A DNA stretch of 11,712 bases from Oscillospiraceae bacterium (GTDB taxonomy: Bacteria > Bacillota > Clostridia > Oscillospirales > Ruminococcaceae): positions 1,363 to 13,074 of the forward strand of contig JAHZHS010000054.1 of the NCBI GenBank assembly GCA_019420135.1, read 5' to 3'. The notes under the pieces were generated by a model. The model was not told the origin of the DNA and did not search any database. It saw nothing but the letters and a program-made list of their open reading frames with translations. Made by a program: the position numbers and the translations under genes. This document shows positions 6,447 through 11,712 of the stretch, piece by piece. Within the stretch, counting starts at the first letter, position 1. The number at the start of each line of letters is the position of its first letter.

Positions 6447-8677
6447 GCCGCGCCCTCCTCCGCCAGCTGCAGGTAGTCGTCCAGATAATTGAGCATGATG
6501 TCCGCCCGGCGGGTCAGGTAGTCCTTCACGTAGTCCACCTGGGTCTCCCACTCGTCCATCGTCATCTCCCAGGGCTCGATGGTGTAGTCCAGCAGCTTGG
6601 CAGCCAGCGGCGCCAGGCTGGTGACGCCGATCTCCTGCCGGGCCAGGTCCTGCTCCACCTCGGGGCGCAGCAGGTCCGCCCATGCCTCAAAGGCCGGGAC
6701 GATGTTCTCGGGGGCGTAGACCGTCTCCATCTCCTTGCGGTATTCCTCCGCAAAGCGGGCGCGGAAATCCGCGTTGGCCCACAGCTTCTGGAACAGGTTG
6801 TCGATGACCGAGTACCAGGGGGCCGTCTCGTGGGTCTCGAAGGAGAACTCGTTTTCCAGCAGGTAGGCGAAGGGGTCCACCTCCGCATCCACCATGGTGG
6901 CGTCCAGGTCGTTGAGCAAAAACCGCCAGCGGCCGTCGGCATAGGGGTTGTCCTCGTCCACCTCGGCGCTCTTCCACAGGATGGAGTTGTTGCCGCCGTT
7001 GTAGAGGCCGTCGGCGTTGTAGGTGTACATCTGGGCGATGATGTAGCGGATGTACTCGTCCACATCCACGTTTTCCTCCACCCAGGCCATGCCCTCGGGA
7101 GTGGTGGCGTCCAGGGCGTCCACCCCCAGGCCGAAAGCGCTCTTTTCGGGCTGGGCCTCCTCGTCGGGGGTGGTGCCGGGACAGATCAGATCCTCCTCCT
7201 CGATGCCGTAATGGCGGAGGAAGAAATCGGTGTTCTTGCTCTCCCGCACGGTGTAGACGCCCCAGTATTCATCCTGCAAAAACAGCACCACCGGCTGGTT
7301 GTACTGTGTGCCCACGTCCAGCCCGTAGAGATAGTTGCAGAGGAAGGCGTCCTGATGCAGGGAGGTGTAAACCGAGCCGTTGCCGCTGCCCCGGAGCACC
7401 AGGGTATCCAGGGCATCGCCGCCGGGGGCTTCCGCCAGCAGGTCGGAGGTGGCGCCGTCCTGCAGCTTGAGGTGGAGGTTTTTCATCTCGGCGTCCAGAC
7501 GGCTCCAGCCGCCGGACACCCGCACGGTGGTGTGGGCGTTGAGCAGCTCGGTGCCGTTGTCCAGGATCTGGATGCGGGCGTCGATCTTCTGATTGCCGCT
7601 GAAATTGCCCAGCCGGTCCATGTCGCCGTACTTGCGCAGGGTGTAGTAGGTCTGGCCGGGGACGTAAATGCCCTCGGGGCCGAAGAGGTCGTCCGCCTGG
7701 GCGGTGACGCTGACCACCGGCAGGGTGTAGTCCTCCACCCCCACCCAGTAGGTCTGTGCGGTGACGGCCTCGCCCAGCACCCCGTCCTTGTAGACGCAGG
7801 CGGTGACGGTGGTCGCCTTGGCCACCGGCTGGGGGGCATAGTCGCAGACATAGCCCAGCATCCACTCCCCCCGGAAGGCGGAGGGCAGGCTGACGTACTC
7901 GTTGGCGTCCCCCTCCCGGCTTTGGATGGAGATGGGCCCGGTGTAGATGGGGCTGGAGGTGGTGGGCAGGCTGCCGTCCAGGGTGTAGACGATGGCGGCG
8001 TCGGGGTCGTCGCAGCTGAGGCTCAGCTGGAAGGCGTCCTCATAAAAGCCCGCCTGCTGAGAGAAGGTCACTTCCCCCAGGTCCACCGGCTGCACCGTCT
8101 CCTCCAGAAAGCGGGTGGAGTTGGCACTGCCCGGGGTGGGGGCGGCCAGCACACCCACCCGGCCCGCGTCCCCCCGCAGGCGGCCGTAGGTCAGGTCGTA
8201 TTCCTGGCTGTCGTAGTCCAGGGTATCCACGGTGCTGCCGTCGGTGTCGGTGAGGACCAGTGTCTCCCCCTTGCGGGAAAGGCGGAAATTGGTGTGCAGG
8301 CTGCCTGCGCCGTCGTAGCCGTCCTTACCGTCGGCAAAGAGGACCATGATGTTGTTGGCCCCGCCGCTGAGCACGGTGCCCTCGGGGAAGGTCCACTTGT
8401 AGGGGCGGTCGGGGTTGTCGCTCAGGCCCCAGCCGTCCAGGATCATGTCCTCCCCCGACAGGTTGATGAGCTCGATCCAGTCCCCCGTCTCCCCGTCGGC
8501 GTCAGTCAGGCCGGTGAGGTTCTTGACGCAGACCTCATTGATGACCACGGTGCGCCCCGCGTTGGCCGAAAGATCGGGCAGTTCCGCCATGCACCAGAGT
8601 CCCGCCGCCGCCAGGGCGGCCAGAGCCAGCAGGGGCATGACCACCCGCAGCAGCCGCTTGTAAAACGGAATGTTCAT
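6443..8677 (-). CDS. Membrane-anchored CotH kinase family protein with lamin-tail and chitobiase-like domains
   Basis: A 744-residue multidomain protein. Residues about 9-31 are a basic-flanked hydrophobic segment (KRLLRVVMPLLALAALAAAG), an N-terminal anchor or uncleaved signal that places the rest outside the cytoplasm. Residues about 43-190 look like a lamin-tail domain (VVINEVCVKN, DWIELINLSGEDMILDGWGL). Residues about 200-310 resemble a chitobiase/hexosaminidase C-terminal beta-sandwich (IVYTLDGSLPTTSSPIYTGP). Residues about 320-700 are the CotH kinase domain: LRGSGNGS, SLHQDAFLCNYL, EYWGVYTVRESK, YNADGLYNGGNN with D556, and LLNDLDATMV with D590 and D592. B. subtilis CotH is a spore-coat protein kinase; equivalents of its catalytic acidic residues appear present. 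Both ends overlap neighbours by 4 bases (ATGA), so all three genes are translationally coupled. The substrate is unknown, and a spore-coat role is not indicated. Confidence 0.87.
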   Translation of the reverse strand: MNIPFYKRLLRVVMPLLALAALAAAGLWCMAELPDLSANAGRTVVINEVCVKNLTGLTDADGETGDWIELINLSGEDMILDGWGLSDNPDRPYKWTFPEGTVLSGGANNIMVLFADGKDGYDGAGSLHTNFRLSRKGETLVLTDTDGSTVDTLDYDSQEYDLTYGRLRGDAGRVGVLAAPTPGSANSTRFLEETVQPVDLGEVTFSQQAGFYEDAFQLSLSCDDPDAAIVYTLDGSLPTTSSPIYTGPISIQSREGDANEYVSLPSAFRGEWMLGYVCDYAPQPVAKATTVTACVYKDGVLGEAVTAQTYWVGVEDYTLPVVSVTAQADDLFGPEGIYVPGQTYYTLRKYGDMDRLGNFSGNQKIDARIQILDNGTELLNAHTTVRVSGGWSRLDAEMKNLHLKLQDGATSDLLAEAPGGDALDTLVLRGSGNGSVYTSLHQDAFLCNYLYGLDVGTQYNQPVVLFLQDEYWGVYTVRESKNTDFFLRHYGIEEEDLICPGTTPDEEAQPEKSAFGLGVDALDATTPEGMAWVEENVDVDEYIRYIIAQMYTYNADGLYNGGNNSILWKSAEVDEDNPYADGRWRFLLNDLDATMVDAEVDPFAYLLENEFSFETHETAPWYSVIDNLFQKLWANADFRARFAEEYRKEMETVYAPENIVPAFEAWADLLRPEVEQDLARQEIGVTSLAPLAAKLLDYTIEPWEMTMDEWETQVDYVKDYLTRRADIMLNYLDDYLQLAEEGAA

Positions 8678-9348
8678 CCGATGGTCTCTCCGCTGTAACT
8701 CACAAGGTTGACGGTTTCCACACCGGTGCAGCCCTTGACGGCGTCCACCAGGGCGGCTTCGTTCTTGCTGCGGATGCGCAGTTCAAAGGTCACTTCCTCG
8801 TCGCTGCCGTCCAGGCTGCGCATGCGCAGCTTGCAGGCCCGGACCTTACCCTTGACGGCAGCCTGCACGGCGGCGGCATCCAGGGTGCCCTGGGCGCCCC
8901 GCACCACCAGAAGATAGCTCACCGAGTCATAGAGGTCCAGGTTTGCCACGGCCAGCACCACGGCGATGGCCACGCTGCCCAGTGCTCCGGCCAGGTAGAA
9001 CTCACTGCCGCAGGCCAGGCCGATACTCACCGCCCAGAACAGGAAGGCGATGTCCCGGGGTTCCTTGATGGCGGTGCGGAAACGGATGATGGACAAGCTG
9101 CCCACCATGCCGAGGCTGAGAGCCAGGTTGGTGCCGATGATCATCATGACCACCGTGGCGATGAGGGCGACCAGCACCAGGGTGATGTTGAAGTTTTTGG
9201 AGTACAGCGTACCGCGGTAGGTGGCGCGGTAGACAAAGTACATGAAGATGCCCAGCACCATGGCTGCCAGCAGTGCAAAGCACATCTGGGCGACGGAAAC
9301 GCTGGTGTTTGTCTCCAGCAGATATTCCAGGATCTGACGTTTGCTCAT
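8674..9348 (-). CDS. DUF4956 multi-pass membrane protein
   Basis: A 224-residue protein and first gene of the leftward operon. Hydrophobic segments lie near residues 18-40, 53-73, 99-113 and 116-137, with the conserved signature SLGMVGSLSIIRFR (78-91) followed by TAIKEPRDIAFLFW (92-105). A soluble C-terminal domain (about 150-224) of alternating strands and helices probably faces the cytoplasm. The start at 9348 has GGAGG about 10 bases upstream; an in-frame ATG at 9375 lacks one. Its stop overlaps the CotH start by 4 bases. The signature loosely recalls the MgtC-type Gly-Ser-Arg membrane motif, but I do not claim homology. As the only multi-pass protein of the cluster it may be a channel or scaffold for the VTC and CotH proteins. 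No function is established that I know of. Confidence 0.82.
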   Translation of the reverse strand: MSKRQILEYLLETNTSVSVAQMCFALLAAMVLGIFMYFVYRATYRGTLYSKNFNITLVLVALIATVVMMIIGTNLALSLGMVGSLSIIRFRTAIKEPRDIAFLFWAVSIGLACGSEFYLAGALGSVAIAVVLAVANLDLYDSVSYLLVVRGAQGTLDAAAVQAAVKGKVRACKLRMRSLDGSDEEVTFELRIRSKNEAALVDAVKGCTGVETVNLVSYSGETIG

Positions 9349-9403
9349 TGGATAAGTCCCTCCGGTATGCCGCACTGCCGGGGCAGGCGTAAAATCATGT
9401 TGC

Positions 9404-9418
9404 CCTGTATCAAACAGG
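9404..9418 (-). promoter_or_regulatory. Small hairpin in the operon 5' leader
   Basis: On the minus-strand RNA, CCTGT and ACAGG form a 5-bp stem around a 5-base loop, close to the predicted 5' end. It may be only a stabilising 5' structure; there is no T run and no terminator. Confidence 0.25.
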
Positions 9419-9433
9419 TATCAGACTTGTGTC

Positions 9434-9462
9434 ATTATAGCACATTCTCTTTCATACGACAA
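9434..9462 (-). promoter_or_regulatory. Promoter of the DUF4956-CotH-VTC-panE operon
   Basis: Read on the minus strand, TTGTCG (9462-9457) and a perfect TATAAT (9439-9434) are 17 bases apart, with TGC directly before the -10 (extended -10). Transcription should start near 9427, about 80 bases before the DUF4956 start codon. No comparable promoter is seen between the four downstream genes, which supports a single transcript. Confidence 0.8.
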
Positions 9463-9496
9463 TTTCCTGTCTATTGTCTCTGCCGGAGAACAGAAT

Positions 9497-9535
9497 CTGC
9501 CGGACCGGGAGAGCAGCGCTTTCCCGGCCCGGCAG
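9497..9535. repeat. Strong inverted repeat (14-bp arms, one mismatch)
   Basis: CTGCCGGACCGGGA (9497-9510) is matched by TCCCGGCCCGGCAG (9522-9535) with one mismatch and an 11-base loop. Neither side has a clean T run: the minus-strand continuation is ATTCTGTTCT. It may assist the neighbouring terminator or be a processing signal. Confidence 0.5.
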
Positions 9536-9538
9536 GAC

Positions 9539-9579
9539 AAAAAGATTGCCCCCTCCTGCTTGCGGTAACAGGAGGGGGC
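9539..9579 (-). terminator. Rho-independent terminator for leftward transcription out of the xanthine dehydrogenase gene
   Basis: GCCCCCTCCTG (9548-9558) and CAGGAGGGGGC (9569-9579) are perfect 11-bp arms around a 10-base loop. On the minus strand the stem is followed by AATC and then TTTTT (9543-9539). It lies about 280 bases after the dehydrogenase stop and before the next operon's promoter, so it insulates the two units. On the plus strand no T run follows. Confidence 0.7.
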
Positions 9580-9612
9580 GGTTGGGGTATCGTTTTGGTG
9601 TGAGGAGGAATC

Positions 9613-9783
9613 ATGTTACAGGGTTACGGTTGCGGCTCCGTCCCTGTGAGTATAGAATACCCAAGACTTGCGAAAAAACTATTATCACGCTGTGAACAAA
9701 CTGTTAATTTGCCTTCCGGGGAATTCCGCGCCGCATTTTTCGGCAAATTTCAACGCATATTCGACAAATTTTATCATTTGTGA
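9613..9783 (+). CDS. Doubtful 56-residue small ORF with a good ribosome site
   Basis: An ATG preceded by GAGGAGG (9602-9608) with a short 4-base gap opens a 56-codon frame, beginning MLQGYGCGSVPVSIEYPRLA and rich in basic and aromatic residues toward the end. I do not recognise it. Against it are the AT-rich stretch with codons (CTA, TTA, ATA, AGA) unlike the neighbours, the lack of a convincing plus-strand promoter, and a terminator-like hairpin just upstream. In its favour is only the ribosome-site match. It may be a chance ORF. Confidence 0.2.
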   Translation: MLQGYGCGSVPVSIEYPRLAKKLLSRCEQTVNLPSGEFRAAFFGKFQRIFDKFYHL

Positions 9784-9859
9784 AAATTTACCATTCTCTC
9801 CTGCCGCCAACAGGATTTCCCCGTATTTTGTGAGATTTTTCCGCCGGGGCCGGCGCCGG

Positions 9860-11712
9860 TCAGGCGTTTTCCTCCGGGCGGCTCATGGCGATGGCCTCGG
9901 GGGTGATGGGCAGTTCCCGGTGCCAGACGCCGGTGGCCCGGTAGATGGCGTGGGCGATGGCCGGGGCCGGGGTGTTGATGACGATCTCCCCGATGGACTT
10001 TGCCCCGAAAGGCCCGGTGGGCTCGTAGCTGTTTTCAAATTCCACCTTGAGGTGGCCCATGTCCAGCCGGGTGGGGACCTTGTACTGCATGAAAGAGGCC
10101 TCCACCGGGCGGCCCCGATGGTCGTAGGTTACGTTCTCGGTCAGGGTCATGCCGATGCCCTGGACGATGCCGCCCTCCGCCTGGATGCGGGCCAGGGCGG
10201 GGTTGACGGGGATGCCGCAGTCGACGACAGCCATGTAGTTGAGGAGTTTCACCTCGCCGGTGAGCTTATCCAGCTCGATCTCGGCCATGCCCACCATGAA
10301 GGGCGGGGGCGACACCGGGCTGGAATGGGTGGCGGTGGACTCCGCCGCATGGATATTGCCCGCCTGGGACTTGTAGGCCACCTCCTCCATGGAGACGGTG
10401 CGGCCGTCGGTGCCGCAGCGGACGTGGTCCCCCTCAAAGAGGGCGTCCTCGGGGGCGCAGCCCAGCAGGTCGGCGGCAATGCGGCAGATCTGGCCCTTGA
10501 GCTCGTTGCAGGCCTTTTCCACTGCCTTGCCGGTGACGTAGGTGGTGGAGGAGGCGTAGGAGCCGGAGTCGTAGGGGGAGACGTCGGTGTCCGCCCCGAA
10601 AACGGCAATGTTTTCCACCGGGCAGTCAAGGCACTCGGCGGCCATCTGGGCCAGGATGGTATCGCAGCCGGTGCCCATGTCCGCCGCACCGATGATCAGG
10701 TTGTAGGTGCCGTCCTCCGCCAGCTTGACGGTGGCGGAACCCACGTCCACCCCGGAGATGGCGGAACCCTGCATGGCCATGGCCACGCCGGCGGCCCGCA
10801 CCTTGCCGTTGCCCATGTCCCGCACGGGATAGCGGTGCTCCCAGTCAAACATCTCCCGGCAGTGGGCCATGCAGCGGTCGAGGGCGCAGGCGGAGGCAGG
10901 CTCGTTGTAGTAGGCGGGCATGGTCATGCCCTGGCGCACCATGCAGCGGTCCCGCAGGACGGTGGGGTCGATGCCCAGCCGCTCGGCCAGCTCGTTGACC
11001 GCCGACTCCACCGCAAAAATGCCCTGGGTGGCGCCGTAGCCCCGGTAGGCTCCGGCGGGCTGCAGGTTGGTGTAGACCACGTCGTAGGCAAAGCGGAAGG
11101 CCTCCAGGCTGCCGGTGTACAGGGGGATGGACTTGTGCCCCGACAGGCCCACGGTGGTGGGGCCGTGCTCGCCGTAGGCGCCGGTGTTGGAGAGAGTGTA
11201 GAGGTCCAGCGCCCGGATGCGCCCGTCGGAGGAGGCGCCCAGCCGGACCCGGATCTCCATCTCGTGGCGGGGAGAGCCGGCGATCTGGGATTCCTCCCGG
11301 GTGTAGATCAGCTCGGCGGGGCGGCCGGTCTTGAGGGTGACGAAAGCGGGGTAGACCTCGCAGACGGCGGTCTGCTTGGCGCCGAAGCCGCCGCCGATGC
11401 GGGGCTTTTCCACCCGGATGCGGCTCTTGGGAATGCCCAGCGCCCGGGAGAGGATTCTCCGGCAGTGGAAGACGATCTGGGTGGAGGAAATGACGTGCAG
11501 GCGTCCGTAGCGGTCCATCTCCGCATAGGTGCGGAAGGTCTCCATCATGGCCTGCTGGAAGGCCTTGGTGTGGTAGGTGTGGTCGATGACCACGTCGCAG
11601 TCGGCCAGGACCTTCTCCACGTCGCCGTCGGACTCCACATCGCTGGCCACCAGATTGCGCTTGTTGTCGCCGCCCACCGGGCAGGGAGGATACCAGTCCT
11701 CCTCGGGGTGGA
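9860..11712 (-). CDS. Xanthine dehydrogenase/aldehyde oxidase family, molybdenum-binding large subunit (N-terminus cut by window edge)
   Basis: The C-terminal 616 or so residues of a molybdopterin-dependent hydroxylase subunit. These enzymes insert oxygen from water into purines, aldehydes or related compounds and pass electrons to separate FAD and 2Fe-2S subunits. The frame is open to the right edge; full-length members are about 750-780 residues, so roughly the first fifth is missing. Cofactor loops are seen: GGGFGAKQ (codons near 11371-11399), AYRGYGATQ (near 11025-11055), DMGTGCDT and SYASSTTYVTGKAV. The catalytic Glu lies in GAKSIGE (codon 9986-9988), the counterpart of the usual GxKGxGE, with Ser where Gly is common. 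The last segment, APAIAHAIYRATG, is typical. Its FAD and iron-sulfur partners are not in the window, and the substrate cannot be assigned. Confidence 0.93.
   Translation of the reverse strand, partial: HPEEDWYPPCPVGGDNKRNLVASDVESDGDVEKVLADCDVVIDHTYHTKAFQQAMMETFRTYAEMDRYGRLHVISSTQIVFHCRRILSRALGIPKSRIRVEKPRIGGGFGAKQTAVCEVYPAFVTLKTGRPAELIYTREESQIAGSPRHEMEIRVRLGASSDGRIRALDLYTLSNTGAYGEHGPTTVGLSGHKSIPLYTGSLEAFRFAYDVVYTNLQPAGAYRGYGATQGIFAVESAVNELAERLGIDPTVLRDRCMVRQGMTMPAYYNEPASACALDRCMAHCREMFDWEHRYPVRDMGNGKVRAAGVAMAMQGSAISGVDVGSATVKLAEDGTYNLIIGAADMGTGCDTILAQMAAECLDCPVENIAVFGADTDVSPYDSGSYASSTTYVTGKAVEKACNELKGQICRIAADLLGCAPEDALFEGDHVRCGTDGRTVSMEEVAYKSQAGNIHAAESTATHSSPVSPPPFMVGMAEIELDKLTGEVKLLNYMAVVDCGIPVNPALARIQAEGGIVQGIGMTLTENVTYDHRGRPVEASFMQYKVPTRLDMGHLKVEFENSYEPTGPFGAKSIGEIVINTPAPAIAHAIYRATGVWHRELPITPEAIAMSRPEENA

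Larger units (their letters stand above)
9463..9859. other. Intergenic region between the xanthine dehydrogenase gene and the operon promoter
   Basis: About 400 bases. The promoter-proximal part (9497-9579) holds two strong GC-rich hairpins. From about 9640 to 9845 the sequence is markedly more AT-rich than the rest of the window, with repeated CAAATTT words and overlapping inverted repeats: ACAAAT/ATTTGT at 9764-9769 and 9776-9781, and AAATTTT/AAAATTT at 9766-9772 and 9783-9789. One 56-codon plus-strand ORF is possible (9613-9783). No RNA gene, transposase remnant or convincing plus-strand promoter was found. Confidence 0.6.

Noticed and set aside
6447..6683. Upstream extension of the VTC protein into the CotH gene
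   Set aside because: The extra residues are a Gly/Pro/Ala-rich out-of-frame reading of CotH; the ATGA start at 6446 has a strong ribosome site.
6830..8698. Long plus-strand ORF (over 600 codons) opposite the CotH gene
   Set aside because: Same GC-driven artefact; low-complexity Val/Gly/His translation, no ribosome site, and the sense strand encodes recognisable domains.

Overview
The window is GC-rich, densely coded DNA. It looks chromosomal and probably comes from a GC-rich gut Firmicute of the Oscillospiraceae/Ruminococcaceae type. That placement is an inference from the gene families, the strong GGAGG-type ribosome sites, the good sigma-A promoters and the GC-biased codon use. No phylogeny was run, and no plasmid, phage, transposon, CRISPR or stable-RNA gene is visible.

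Layout. Positions 1-1194 (+) hold the 3' end of the F1Fo ATP synthase operon: atpD, cut by the window edge, then atpC, followed by a terminator. Positions 1298-2926 (+) are a second transcription unit. A near-consensus promoter is followed by a leader of about 150 nt with a tiny ORF whose stop codon lies in the 5' arm of a rho-independent terminator. After it comes a CorB/CorC (MpfA-like) divalent-cation, probably Mg2+, transporter. Positions 2969-4669 (+) hold a promoter, a structured 100-nt leader and a siroheme/4Fe-4S sulfite or nitrite reductase. A strong, probably bidirectional terminator at 4712-4756 separates it from the minus-strand genes.

Positions 4784-9462 (-) form one apparent operon read leftward from a good promoter at 9434-9462. 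It encodes a DUF4956 membrane protein, a membrane-anchored CotH-family kinase with lamin-tail and chitobiase-like domains, a VTC-type polyphosphate polymerase domain protein, and a ketopantoate reductase. The first three are joined by two 4-nt ATGA overlaps; the fourth follows after 19 nt. Positions 9349-9859 form a 511-base, partly AT-rich intergenic region with two strong hairpins, one a likely minus-strand terminator, and one doubtful 56-codon ORF. Positions 9860-11712 (-) hold most of the molybdenum-binding subunit of a xanthine dehydrogenase/aldehyde oxidase family enzyme, cut by the right edge.

Two places deserve most attention. The first is the leader of the Mg2+ transporter. Its short ORF begins MDADGDAEPSRP, an acidic, proline-containing start like the peptides known to destabilise ribosomes at low Mg2+, and it ends inside the terminator stem. 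The arrangement would suit a Mg2+-sensing attenuator that switches on an exporter when Mg2+ is plentiful. The second is the coupled DUF4956-CotH-VTC trio, a candidate envelope phosphorylation or polyphosphate system whose function is, to my knowledge, not established.
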